Source: Poriferisodalis sp965221195 (GTDB taxonomy: Bacteria > Actinomycetota > Acidimicrobiia > Acidimicrobiales > Poriferisodalaceae). Taken from it: 64,000 nucleotides of DNA. Of this stretch, positions 48,078 through 56,187 are shown piece after piece (within the stretch, counting starts at the first letter, position 1; each line of letters opens with the position of its first letter). Location: positions 496,001-560,000 of the forward strand of contig OZ244864.1 of the NCBI GenBank assembly GCA_965221195.1, read 5' to 3'. The notes beneath the pieces were generated by a model, which was given only the letters and a program-made list of their open reading frames with translations, was not told where the DNA came from and ran no database searches. A program made the position numbers and the translations under genes.

Positions 48078-48821
48078 TCAGATCTTTGCGACCTGTACGA
48101 AGTCAAGTTCGACGGGGGTCTCTCGGCCGAAGATGTTGACTAGCACCTTGACCTTCAGCTGCTCCTCGTTGATCTCGATGACCTGACCTTGGAAATCCGA
48201 GAACGGACCCTCCTTGATGCGCACACTCTCGTCGATCTCGAAGATCATCGACGGTTTGGTGCGGCGCGGCATGTCGAGGTCTTCATCGGGCTCGGCCAAG
48301 AATGTCTCTACTTCTCTGCGGCGCAAAGGCGACGGTTTGCCGCCCGGCCCGGCGTAGCCCGTGACACCCGGGGTGCTGCGGATCATGTGATGCGTCTCGT
48401 CGCTAGGGCGACAGCGAATGAGCAAGTAGCCCGGAAAGACCTTCTTCTTGGCGACTACTTTGCGGCCAGCCTTGAACTCAATCACGTCTTCCATCGGGAT
48501 CGCGACCTCGTGAATCTGGTCTTCCATGTCGAAGGTGCCGATACGAGCCTCAAGGTTCTGCTTGACCTTCTTCTCATAGCCCGACTGCGTATGCACCACG
48601 AACCAGCGTCCGGGCCGGTCGTAGGGGGAGACATGTTTCGGCTCAGGCTCAGAGGGAGCGAGCAGTTCGTCTTCGGTGAGCACATCGGCGGTGCCATCCT
48701 CGGCAGCGGTCTCGGCGGCAGACCCTGCAAAGGGGGTCGCCGTTTGGGAAGTCAGCAGCCTGCGAGCCGCGGCCATAGGGTCGGACTCGGGTGCAGCGGT
48801 GGTCTCAGTTAGGTCACTCAT
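48078..48821 (-). CDS. nusG: Transcription termination/antitermination protein NusG
   Basis: Couples RNA polymerase to the ribosome and to Rho. It has 247 residues: an acidic N-terminal extension of about 65 residues, as in many actinobacteria, then the NGN domain (RWFVVHTQSGYEKKVKQNLE; FPGYLLIRC) and C-terminal KOW domain (KEGPFSDFQGQVIEINEEQ). The ATG at 48821 is preferred over the TTG at 48830. Confidence 0.97.
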   Translation of the reverse strand: MSDLTETTAAPESDPMAAARRLLTSQTATPFAGSAAETAAEDGTADVLTEDELLAPSEPEPKHVSPYDRPGRWFVVHTQSGYEKKVKQNLEARIGTFDMEDQIHEVAIPMEDVIEFKAGRKVVAKKKVFPGYLLIRCRPSDETHHMIRSTPGVTGYAGPGGKPSPLRRREVETFLAEPDEDLDMPRRTKPSMIFEIDESVRIKEGPFSDFQGQVIEINEEQLKVKVLVNIFGRETPVELDFVQVAKI

Positions 48822-48876
48822 TGTTGTCAAGTCGTTTGTCAGCTCGTTTGTCGGATCGTTTGCGGGTCGTGATCGG

Positions 48877-49185
48877 TCAGTTCACATCGAAGAGGCGCAG
48901 CACACCTTCGCCGAGAATCCAGTCGAATCCTGCAATCATCGCTGTCAGGATCACAATCGTGATGAAGACGACGATTGAGTAGTTGACCAGTTCGGTGCGG
49001 GTGGGCCAGATCACCTTCTTGAGTTCGGAGCGGACCTCACCGACGAACTGTGCCGGCCCTGCCCGCTCGGTCGTCGGTGCCGCTGACGGGGCTTGGCGTC
49101 GCTCGCGTCGCGCTGTGGGAGTACCGTCTTCGGTCATCTCGCCTTGGCGCTGCAGGTGACGACGTGTCCGTCGGTTCATGGCCAT
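48877..49185 (-). CDS. secE: Preprotein translocase subunit SecE
   Basis: Essential small translocon subunit of 102 residues. A polar, basic N-terminal region of about 50 residues precedes the conserved amphipathic part (FVGEVRSELKKVIWPTRTEL) and one membrane helix (YSIVVFITIVILTAMIAGFDWIL). A second ATG at 49179 is possible. The spacers on both sides contain short GTTTGTC / CAGGTTGTC repeat units. Confidence 0.95.
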   Translation of the reverse strand: MAMNRRTRRHLQRQGEMTEDGTPTARRERRQAPSAAPTTERAGPAQFVGEVRSELKKVIWPTRTELVNYSIVVFITIVILTAMIAGFDWILGEGVLRLFDVN

Positions 49186-49309
49186 TAGGGATGTCTCCGG
49201 CTCGGTTTGTCTGAGTCAGGTTGTCGTGGTCAGGTTGTAGTAGTCGGGTTGTCGTAAGAATCGACACGGTTGGTGTGCCCGGCCGAATTCTGGCAGGGCG
49301 GCGGATGCG

Positions 49310-49383
49310 CAGGGCAGGAGGGACTCGAACCCGCAACCGCCGGTTTTGGAGACCGGTGCTCTGCCAAATTGAGCTACTGCCCT
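49310..49383 (-). tRNA. tRNA-Trp (CCA anticodon)
   Basis: 74-nt cloverleaf: 7-bp acceptor AGGGCAG/CTGCCCT, T-arm GGTTCGAGTCC, and anticodon stem-loop CGGTC-TCCAAAA-CCG giving CCA. CCA is not encoded at the 3' end. Its place upstream of secE-nusG is the usual one. Confidence 0.93.
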
Positions 49384-49489
49384 CGGTATCCGCGCACCGC
49401 AAGCGATGCACGCACAACAAAGGTGCGGGCGCAATGCCCGCTGTGACAGGCTACCGGCACCCATCTTGGTCGCGTACCGGGGCCTGCAG

Positions 49490-49555
49490 TAGCGGGACTG
49501 GGACTCACTGTGCCCACTGGCCGCAGTAAGACTGCGCCACAACAGGACCTCACGA
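49490..49555 (-). pseudogene. Partial, rearranged copy of the tRNA-Met 3' half
   Basis: Seventeen bases at 49490-49506 (TAGCGGGACTGGGACTC) equal the 3' end of tRNA-Met at 49570-49586. Thirteen bases at 49543-49555 equal its 49592-49604. About 31 extra bases separate the two blocks. It is a degenerate duplicate in the same orientation, 80 bp downstream of the intact gene. Confidence 0.75.
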
Positions 49556-49569
49556 CGGCGGGCCTACGG

Positions 49570-49643
49570 TAGCGGGACTGGGACTCGAACCCAGGACCTC
49601 ACGATTATGAGCCGTGCGCTCTGACCAACTGAGCTATCCCGCC
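49570..49643 (-). tRNA. tRNA with CAT anticodon (tRNA-Met, or Ile2)
   Basis: 74-nt cloverleaf: acceptor GGCGGGA/TCCCGCT (one G-U pair), D-arm AGCTCAGTTGGTCAGAGC, anticodon loop CTCATAA, T-arm GGTTCGAGTCC. A CAT anticodon may read Met, or Ile when lysidinylated; the sequence alone does not separate these. A partial copy lies downstream. Confidence 0.92.
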
Positions 49644-49666
49644 AAGAGAGCCGCAGGCTAGCGGCG

Positions 49667-49739
49667 AGCCCCGTGCCGGAATCGAACCGGCGACACCAGC
49701 CTTACCATGGCTGTGCTCTGCCTACTGAGCTAACGGGGC
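49667..49739 (-). tRNA. tRNA-Thr (GGT anticodon)
   Basis: 73-nt cloverleaf: acceptor GCCCCGT/ACGGGGC, D-arm AGCTCAGTAGGCAGAGC, anticodon stem CAGCC/GGCTG with loop ATGGTAA, T-arm GGTTCGATTCC. It forms a cluster with the Met and Trp tRNAs upstream of secE. Confidence 0.93.
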
Positions 49740-49834
49740 GAGTTCGGACACGACACCGAAGTGCGGCTGAAGTCGTCACTGCGAATGATGTGCAACCCGC
49801 AGTGTATCTGCGGCCTCCCGGTAGCTTCGCCGCC

Positions 49835-50410
49835 ATGCGGACCCGGCTGGCCACGATGGCCGACGCCGATGCGATTGCACAGATTTATAACCGCGAGGTC
49901 GCCGACGGCACTGCGACATTCGACATGGTGCCCCGCTCCGCCGATGAACAAGCGGCATGGATGCGGGACCATCTAGGCGCATACCCCTGCATCGTGGCTG
50001 TGTCAGAAACCAGCGACGAAACTGGCGCTAGCCGTAACGGGCCCGGCGAAACAGCGCTGGTTGAGACAGCGCCAGGAGAGACAGCGTTGGTTGAGACGGT
50101 GCTGGGCTGGGCCAGCTTGTCGCCTTACCGCCCCCGTCCGGCGTACTCGACCAGCGTGGAAGATTCGATCTACGTTCATCGCGACCATCAAGGGCGAGGA
50201 GTAGGCGACTTGCTGCTCGGTGATCTAGTTGCGCTAGCGGACGAACACGGCTTTCACGCAATTTTCGCACGCATCGCCGACGCGGGCACAGCATCGGTCG
50301 CTCTGCACGCCAAGCACGGCTTCAGACTCGTCGGTGTGGAGCAACAAGTCGGCCGCAAATTCGGGCGCTGGCTCGACGTAACACTCATGCAGCGACTACG
50401 CCCCGCTTGA
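49835..50410 (+). CDS. GNAT-family N-acetyltransferase (phosphinothricin-acetyltransferase-like)
   Basis: 191 residues. MADADAIAQIYNREVADGTATFD at the N-terminus and SIYVHRDHQGRGVGDLLLGDLV (acetyl-CoA motif A, HQGRGVG) are typical of the Pat/YwnH branch, which acetylates small amines; the substrate is unknown. A Glu/Thr/Ala-rich insertion of about 35 residues (two GETALVET units) replaces a short turn near residues 55-90 and looks like a tandem duplication. The start at 49835 is chosen because the upstream frame crosses the tRNA-Thr gene. Confidence 0.8.
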   Translation: MRTRLATMADADAIAQIYNREVADGTATFDMVPRSADEQAAWMRDHLGAYPCIVAVSETSDETGASRNGPGETALVETAPGETALVETVLGWASLSPYRPRPAYSTSVEDSIYVHRDHQGRGVGDLLLGDLVALADEHGFHAIFARIADAGTASVALHAKHGFRLVGVEQQVGRKFGRWLDVTLMQRLRPA

Positions 50411-50438
50411 GATCGCAAGAGCCACCCCCAAACCTAGC

Positions 50439-50770
50439 TCACTCCGGCCCGCTGACGGCGACGCCGTACTCCCCTAAAATCAGCGAAATCTGCCAGAAGG
50501 CTTCCTCACCGCACGCAGAATTGGCGGTCGCGATCCCGTCCGAGCCGGTGCGATCGCCAAAGAAGAGATAGACGAAACCGTCAGGTTCTCTGCCCGAGCG
50601 CCAAGTGATTCCTTGCGCTTGATCGGACCAACTGCGGATCGTTGCAGACCATTGGCGTGTTACGGGGTAGTCGGTTGAGGGCCCGGCAGTCAGCCGAGTG
50701 TCGATTCCAATACGGGAGAGGTCGCGGCCAGAGCGCAGGCTGACCAGTTCAATTTCCGATTCGACGTGCA
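50439..50770 (-). pseudogene. Fragment resembling the C-terminal part of a RES-domain toxin
   Basis: The stretch LVSLRSGRDLSRIGIDTRL, then YPVTRQWSATIRSWSDQ, QGITWRSGREPDG and YLFFGDRT follows the order of the RES domain (NAD-degrading toxins). The N-terminal third and its conserved Arg are missing; the frame instead runs into the antisense of the next gene. No Xre-type antitoxin is adjacent. Probably a relic. Confidence 0.5.
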
Positions 50771-51674
50771 ACTCGCTGAGAACAGTCCTCTGGCGACCGA
50801 CGGCGCTTGGCTCGAAGAGCTGACGGTTGACATCGGCCCGGTGCTGGCCGACTGGGATGTTGAGGTGATCTATCCGTGGAGCAGGTGGCCTGAGCGCACA
50901 GAGCATTTTCCGCAGTCAACGGCCAGCGACAACGGCATCGACCTCGTGGCGCGTCGCCGTTCTGACGGCGCGCACATCGCAGTGCAGTGCAAGTCGCGCA
51001 AGCTTGACGACGACGGCCGAGGCAACGACATCGACAAGGGCGAGTTCGACAGCTTCGGCCATGCAACGGCATCCAGTTTCTGGTCGGAGCGCTGGCTGGT
51101 GACCAACGGCAGCGTGCGGCTCAGCGGCCCGGCTGCGCTGAACAATCAGATGACCGACAACCCGGTGAGGCTGGTAAATCTCGCTGCTGATGTGAGCGCC
51201 GCAGCGTCGGCATCCGCCGAGGCAGAGGAAGACTGCGCGCATTGCGCCAACCCTGACGGCGATGGGCCTCAGAGCCGGTCGTGCATGCAGCGCGAGGCTG
51301 TTGAAAGCAGCGTTCGGTTGCTGCTCTCTCACGCTGAGGCGGACACTGGCGGATGTCCGGTTGGTGAGGCTCGAGGCCGCATCATCCTTCCTTGCGGCAC
51401 TGGAAAGACCCGTATTGCGTTGCGGATGACCGAGGAACTCGCTAGAGCGGGAGAACTTGCGGTGGTGCTGTGCCCGTCGATTGCGCTGGTGGCGCAGATA
51501 CGCCGCGAGTTCTTGAACCACCGCTCTGTCGATATTCGTGCTCTGGCAGTGTGCTCTGACGAGACCGCCGGGCCAAGACCTCGCCATTCTCGCCAACCGC
51601 AACGACGACCACTTCTCGCAGAAGGTCCGCAATCTCAAGTCGCACGACACTCTCAAACGGCAAGGACTCGCTGA
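50766..51674 (+). pseudogene. Truncated restriction-endonuclease/helicase gene
   Basis: About 260 codons of meaningful sequence. An N-terminal restriction-endonuclease-like fold (DNGIDLVARRRSDGAHIAVQCKSRKL, in parts; a D-x-n-QxK pattern) is followed by a helicase start with Walker A ILPCGTGKT near residue 209 and LVVLCPSIALVAQIRREF-like motif Ia. The protein ends abruptly after about residue 258; helicase motifs II-VI are absent and the rest of the frame (about 51562 onwards) is junk in this frame. The start is a GTG of doubtful status. Confidence 0.65.
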
Positions 51675-51735
51675 GCACATATCCAAGGGCTTCCGCATCA
51701 CCGACAAAGGCCGCGGAGTCGCTCGCAGCCAAGCC
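51565..51735 (+). pseudogene. C-terminal fragment of another restriction-type protein
   Basis: In a different frame from the helicase stub: GQDLAILANRNDDHFSQKVR followed by NLKSHDTLKRQGLA and GFRITDKGRGVA. This is a winged-helix-like tail common at the ends of restriction and defence proteins. It begins where the helicase homology stops, so two unrelated truncated genes are joined here. The exact family is not identified. Confidence 0.45.
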
Positions 51736-51983
51736 GGCAACGCATTGGGTGACACGGGACAAGGCACCATTCAGATCAATGCGCCGCACACCTTGTCCGT
51801 TCCGTACCACACGCGTGCTGGCTCAACGCGACCCTACTGCAGCGCCTCCACCCGGCCTGAGACCGCCGAACCCAGCAACCCCAATCCCACATTTCGCGAA
51901 GCCTCAGAAAATCATGCTGCTGTCGGGTGGGTCAGCGCGTAGGTTCGGTGCCAGAGACAATGACCAAGCAGGAGGCGCTCACG

Positions 51984-52487
51984 ATGACCGGCGACACAAC
52001 GAACAACCAAGCCAACCACTCAGACAACAGCGAAGGCAGTGCCGACGACATGGGGTCTGCCAGCGTCGCTGCGTGCGGCGGTGCAGCGGTGCATGGCGAC
52101 TGGCACCTTGCTGGCAACGGCCGGGCTGTGGAGGACTACGTGGCACAAGCTCGAGAATTCCTTGAACACAGCCGCATCTACTTAGCCGATGGGCACCTGC
52201 ACCAAGCATCCGAGAAAGGATGGGGTGCCGCCGCGCACATGACCAAAGCGGTTGCGCTCACCCAAGGCTGGGAATACTCCAAGCACGCCGACTTTCATTT
52301 CGTCATGGACAACGTCTGGCGGCGACTCGGCAATAACCGCATCCGGCCATTGTTTGCCGTTGCCGATCACTTGCACGGCAACTTCTATCAGCGCAAGCGC
52401 TTCCTCAACGCGGACGCGATCCGCGCCGACTTAGAAGACGTGGCCGAATTGGTTGACCTGCTGACACCCCTGACCGCAACTGACTGA
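51984..52487 (+). CDS. HEPN/PaREP1-like helical protein
   Basis: 167 residues. A polar low-complexity start is followed by the PaREP1/HEPN pattern AREFLEHSRIYLADGHLHQASEKGWGAAAHMTKAVA (in parts) and a second helical part. HEPN-type proteins are often RNases or antitoxin partners; the RX4-6H nuclease motif is not evident, so the activity is unclear. The ATG at 51984 follows GGAGG at 8 nt and is preferred to the ATG at 51960. Confidence 0.65.
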   Translation: MTGDTTNNQANHSDNSEGSADDMGSASVAACGGAAVHGDWHLAGNGRAVEDYVAQAREFLEHSRIYLADGHLHQASEKGWGAAAHMTKAVALTQGWEYSKHADFHFVMDNVWRRLGNNRIRPLFAVADHLHGNFYQRKRFLNADAIRADLEDVAELVDLLTPLTATD

Positions 52488-52573
52488 AAGGCCGCGCAGA
52501 CAAGCGGAACGGCTTGCGTCCGCTTGGACTTCCCCAACTACGCACCTGTCAACGTCAACAACTCAAATCCCAC

Positions 52574-53122
52574 TCAACGTGGCGGCTCAAGATGCTCGAT
52601 GGCCCATAGCTCAAAGTCGCCCTTGCGGAACGGAAGTCGGTATTCGGTTGCGAGGAGTTCATCAGCAATCGTGCTGACGCCCTGCACAGTCAGCACGCCT
52701 TGATTGATCGCTTGGCACAGCAGCGCCAGCGTGCGTGTGACATGCACTCCCTGCTCTGATGCAATCTTGTACGCCGCAGCGTCGTCAATAACAGCAATCC
52801 CAGGGAGTGTTTCGGCGAGCGCGAGAGCGGCTGCCTCCCCGACGTTTCTGTTCCCTGCCACTAAGCGTTCGGCATATTTCGAGAAAGACGCGACTTCCCG
52901 AGCCGACTCAAGCTCGCGGCTCTCGATCCAATCGGCATCAAGAACGTTCTGAATTCTTGAATGCAGCCGTGTGCCGTCCGACAGTTCGTTCTGCACAGCC
53001 GTTGGCATGACTGCCCGACGTTGGCCGACGACAAGCTGGAGAGCATCAAGGAGTCCGGCACGAGCGAAGTGGCTGAGCGGCCCCGCGTCAAACACAAGGG
53101 TTTGCGGGGACTGGTTCTTCAA
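52574..53122 (-). CDS. PIN-domain toxin (DUF3368-like)
   Basis: 182 residues. The N-terminus TLVFDAGPLSHFARAG carries the first PIN aspartate; E near residue 96 (NVGEAAALALAE) and D near 112-113 (AVIDDAAAYKIA) supply the others. The VTRTLALLCQAINQGVL segment is typical of the DUF3368 branch. Likely an RNase toxin. The start overlaps the preceding Xre-ImmA gene by 4 nt, so that protein is the probable antitoxin. Confidence 0.8.
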   Translation of the reverse strand: MKNQSPQTLVFDAGPLSHFARAGLLDALQLVVGQRRAVMPTAVQNELSDGTRLHSRIQNVLDADWIESRELESAREVASFSKYAERLVAGNRNVGEAAALALAETLPGIAVIDDAAAYKIASEQGVHVTRTLALLCQAINQGVLTVQGVSTIADELLATEYRLPFRKGDFELWAIEHLEPPR

Positions 53123-54222
53123 CTGACGAATGACCAGATCGCATCGTGTGGCAGCTTCGGCAAGTCCGGCAGTTCGGCAGCGTCCCAGGTATCGAACAAC
53201 AACGCCAGCGCTCGGGCGACTGAGATATCTTCGGCTCGATACGCGCGCAACACGGCCTTGCTGTAGGCATCTGGCAGCTTTGGAGGCTCAAGTTCGACAG
53301 GAACGATGAGCCCGTGGTCAACGACGTCGGCTTGACGAGTGCGAGCACGCCGGACTCGCGCCACTTCATCCGCCGACGCAATATCAAGTTCCGCGAGTCG
53401 CTGCGCGAGCGTCGTCATGTCAACTTGATACTCGCTTGCGATGAGGACGGCATCAGTGAGAATGTCCTCGCCACCGTGCCAACGATCGCGCAGTGCAGCG
53501 CATGGAAGCAGCAGCGCTCGCGCAAATCGATCTATGCGAGCCTCCAGTCCTTCAGCCTGTGGCTGTGCAACCGGCCAATCAGTGGAGTATTCGTCAGCGA
53601 ATACGTAGTGACCGATCTCATGTGCAAGCGTGAGGCGGCGACGGCCAACGGCCCAGCTGCCGTTGACTACCGCCACGCCGCCCTCGTTAAGCAGCATCAA
53701 AGCCCCGTCTGCGTCGTTGTGGCCGAGTGCCAACGAGAACGTGAGCAATCCCAGCGCTTCAGCAGCACGGGCAAGGTTGCTCGCTGGCTCATCGGCGTTG
53801 TAGCCCAGCAGACGGCGCGTGGCCGATGCCGCAGTCTCTGCATCTTCGCTCGTTGCCGGAAAATCAAGAGCAGGCGAGGAAGGCAACTCAAGTCCTACAC
53901 CGAGACGCTGCAAGAATTCCGTTTCGCGGGCTGCTCGCTCCACCATCCGGTCAACACTTGGACCCGGTGCATCAAGGTTCCGGCCCCGCCGACGAGAAAT
54001 CACCGCAGCCGGTGCTTCGTTGAACAGCCACTCAATCCGAGTGTCAACGGCGTTGGCAATGCTGACCAGTTCCGTCGCTCCAACGCCCCGACTGCCGGTC
54101 TCGATCTTGGCCAAGGCGCTGCGGTGTAGCCCGGCAAGCTTCGCGCATTCAGCCTGTGTCAGCCCAGCTTCGCGTCGCGCCGCAGCAATGCGCTGCCCAA
54201 GCTCCTCAGTAGCCGAGGTCAT
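53119..54222 (-). CDS. Xre-family regulator with ImmA/IrrE metallopeptidase domain
   Basis: 367 residues. An N-terminal helix-turn-helix (LGQRIAAARREAGLTQAECAKLAG, about residues 6-60) is joined to an ImmA/IrrE domain with the zinc motif LAHEIGHYVF near residue 202. Such proteins act as antitoxins or as regulated proteases that cut repressors. The coupled PIN gene downstream (4 nt overlap) suggests a toxin-antitoxin pair. The start at 54222 is chosen over 54312 because the HTH begins there and a -10-like box lies 7 nt upstream. Confidence 0.82.
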   Translation of the reverse strand: MTSATEELGQRIAAARREAGLTQAECAKLAGLHRSALAKIETGSRGVGATELVSIANAVDTRIEWLFNEAPAAVISRRRGRNLDAPGPSVDRMVERAARETEFLQRLGVGLELPSSPALDFPATSEDAETAASATRRLLGYNADEPASNLARAAEALGLLTFSLALGHNDADGALMLLNEGGVAVVNGSWAVGRRRLTLAHEIGHYVFADEYSTDWPVAQPQAEGLEARIDRFARALLLPCAALRDRWHGGEDILTDAVLIASEYQVDMTTLAQRLAELDIASADEVARVRRARTRQADVVDHGLIVPVELEPPKLPDAYSKAVLRAYRAEDISVARALALLFDTWDAAELPDLPKLPHDAIWSFVS

Positions 54223-54229
54223 ATGTTCG

Positions 54230-54247
54230 ATATTAGAACAATTAGAA
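54230..54247 (-). promoter_or_regulatory. Putative leaderless promoter and operator of the Xre-ImmA/PIN pair
   Basis: On the coding strand, TAATAT ends 7 nt before the ATG at 54222, fitting a leaderless transcript. Two TTCTAAT units 9 nt apart (54232-54238 and 54241-54247) overlap this box and could be operator half-sites for the HTH protein. The region is clearly AT-richer than its surroundings. Confidence 0.5.
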
Positions 54248-54286
54248 TCAACCAATTGGCGGCGGCTGAGCTGCGCTAGTTGACGC

Positions 54287-55201
54287 TCAGAAGTGCCAGG
54301 GGAACTGCTCAAATTCGGGATCTCGCTTCTCTAGGAAAGCGTCACGGCCTTCGGCAGCTTCGTCGGTGCCGTAGGCCAAGCGAGTGGCTTCGCCTGCGAA
54401 TACCTGCTGGCCCACCAAACCGTCGTCGATCAGGTTGAACGCGAACTTGGCCATGCGCTGCGCCGTCGGCGAGCGGGAGACAATCTCAGCCGCCCACTCG
54501 AGCGCAACCGACTCCAAATCGGCATGAGGCACCACGGCGTTCACGTCGCCCATCGCAAAGCGCTCTTGAGCGGTGTAGGTGCGTCCGAGGAAGAAGATCT
54601 CGCGGGCTTTCTTCTGGCCGACTTGGCGGGCCAGGTACGCCGAACCGAAACCGCCGTCGAAGCTGGCCACATTGGTGTCGGTTTGGCGAAAACGGGCATG
54701 TTCAGCCGAAGCAATCGTGAGGTCGCACACCACATGCAGGCTGTGACCGCCACCGGCGGCCCAGCCGTTCACCACGCAGATCACCACCTTTCCCATCATG
54801 CGGATGAGGCGCTGGCATTCAAGAATGTGCAGCCGCCCGGTTCGGGCCGGGTCGATGTCGTCTGCGGTCTCGCCGTCGGCGTAGCGGTAGCCGTCGCGGC
54901 CGCGGATGCGCTGGTCGCCTCCCGAACAGAAGGCCCAACCGCCGTCGGCAGGCGCGGGTCCGTTGCCGGTCAGCAAAACGCAGCCCACGTCGGGTGTCTG
55001 CCGCGCATGGTCGAGCGCCCGGTACAGCTCATCGACGGTGTGAGGGCGAAAAGCGTTACGCACAGCGGGGCGGTCGAACGCTATGCGGACCGTGCCGTGC
55101 GCGTGAGCGCGGTGGTAGGTGATGTCGGTGAAGTCGAAACCGTCGATAGCGCTCCAGCGGGAGGGGTCGAAAGTGTCGGAGACGTGTGGCAGGAATGGCA
55201 T
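54287..55201 (-). CDS. menB: 1,4-dihydroxy-2-naphthoyl-CoA synthase
   Basis: Crotonase-fold enzyme closing the second ring in menaquinone synthesis. 304 residues. MenB-specific sequence: FDFTDITYHRAHAHGTVRIAFDRP, NAFRPHTVDELYRALDHAR, FCSGGDQRIRG, and the C-terminal DGLVGQQVFAGEATRLAYGT region. The GG oxyanion-hole sequence (VNGWAAGGGHSLHVVCDLT) is present. Menaquinone fits an actinobacterium. It is 46 nt from the enoyl-CoA hydratase gene. Confidence 0.93.
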   Translation of the reverse strand: MPFLPHVSDTFDPSRWSAIDGFDFTDITYHRAHAHGTVRIAFDRPAVRNAFRPHTVDELYRALDHARQTPDVGCVLLTGNGPAPADGGWAFCSGGDQRIRGRDGYRYADGETADDIDPARTGRLHILECQRLIRMMGKVVICVVNGWAAGGGHSLHVVCDLTIASAEHARFRQTDTNVASFDGGFGSAYLARQVGQKKAREIFFLGRTYTAQERFAMGDVNAVVPHADLESVALEWAAEIVSRSPTAQRMAKFAFNLIDDGLVGQQVFAGEATRLAYGTDEAAEGRDAFLEKRDPEFEQFPWHF

Positions 55202-55247
55202 GTTTGCTCCGGGGCCGAAGGCACCAAACGTTTCGCCGAGCCGTGGG

Positions 55248-56024
55248 TTAACGGCCTTGCCACTGGGGTGGGCGCTTTTGTGAGAACGCCAGCGGCCCTT
55301 CGACGAAGTCTGCGCTTTGGGTCATGGCGCGCACGGCCTCGTAACGACGCGCTTGAGCGGCTTGAACGCCAGCTTCATTGAGGCCCTGCATTGCGGCCTG
55401 CTTGGTAGCACGGATCGACATCGGCGAGCACCCGAGCACCATCTCAGCCCACCGTCGAGCGCACGCGAGAGCTTCGCCCTGGGGCACTACCTCAGCGGCA
55501 ATGCCCATCTCGAAGGCTTCGTCGGCAGGCACATGGCGACCGGTCAGCATCATGCTCATCGCACGCTTCAATCCGATCTGGCGGGGCAGACGATGCATGC
55601 CGCCAGCGAGCGCTGCCAAGCCGACTCTCGGTTCGGGCAACGCGAACAGCGCGTTCTCTGAGGCCACAATGATGTCGCAGGCCAACGCGATCTCAAAACC
55701 CCCGCCCATCGCCACACCGTTCACAGCAGCAATGACGGGCTTGTCAAGGTCCCAGCGAGATGTCAAGCCAGCGAACCCTGACGACGGCATCGCTGAACGG
55801 TCGCCGCCCTCGGCTTGGTACCGCAGGTCGTTGCCGGCCGAGAAGGCCCGGTCACCGGCACCGGTCACGATGGCAACCCAGAGATCGGGATCGTTCTGGA
55901 ACTCATCAAACAGCTCCGACATCTCAGCGTTGCCAGGCGGATGAAGCGCATTCATTCGCTCCGGTCGGTTGATCGTCACGACGAACAAGTGTCCGTCGCG
56001 TTCTGCGTAACAAAATTCATTCAT
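55248..56024 (-). CDS. Enoyl-CoA hydratase/isomerase family protein
   Basis: 258-residue crotonase-family protein. The FSAGNDLRYQAEGG and AVNGVAMGGGFEIALACDIIVASE oxyanion-hole segments and EPRVGLAALAGGMHRLPRQIG are present; in this family the second catalytic Glu lies in the last motif, where E of PEPRVGL is seen. The reaction is acyl-CoA hydration or isomerisation, and the exact substrate is unknown. In line with menB, but nothing ties it to menaquinone synthesis. Confidence 0.88.
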   Translation of the reverse strand: MNEFCYAERDGHLFVVTINRPERMNALHPPGNAEMSELFDEFQNDPDLWVAIVTGAGDRAFSAGNDLRYQAEGGDRSAMPSSGFAGLTSRWDLDKPVIAAVNGVAMGGGFEIALACDIIVASENALFALPEPRVGLAALAGGMHRLPRQIGLKRAMSMMLTGRHVPADEAFEMGIAAEVVPQGEALACARRWAEMVLGCSPMSIRATKQAAMQGLNEAGVQAAQARRYEAVRAMTQSADFVEGPLAFSQKRPPQWQGR

Positions 56025-56187
56025 ACCGGGGGAACCTAGTTCTCAGCGCGCTGTTTTGCAGAGAACCTGCCCGGCTGCGTTGGCCTGAATCAGTGCCAAC
56101 CATCACGCCTGAGCCGTCACAGATGGCACTGCTGTGTGGCTTGCCGCCTTGAGCGCCGGAGATGTAACGATCAAGTAGCGCCACATC

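Noticed and set aside
50766..51942. A single helicase gene interrupted by one frameshift near 51560
   Set aside because: The frame that follows does not contain helicase motifs II-VI; it resembles the tail of a different protein, so a junction or deletion is more likely than a simple frameshift.
54524..55381. 285-codon plus-strand frame opposite menB
   Set aside because: Antisense shadow of menB and part of the next gene; no recognisable domain.
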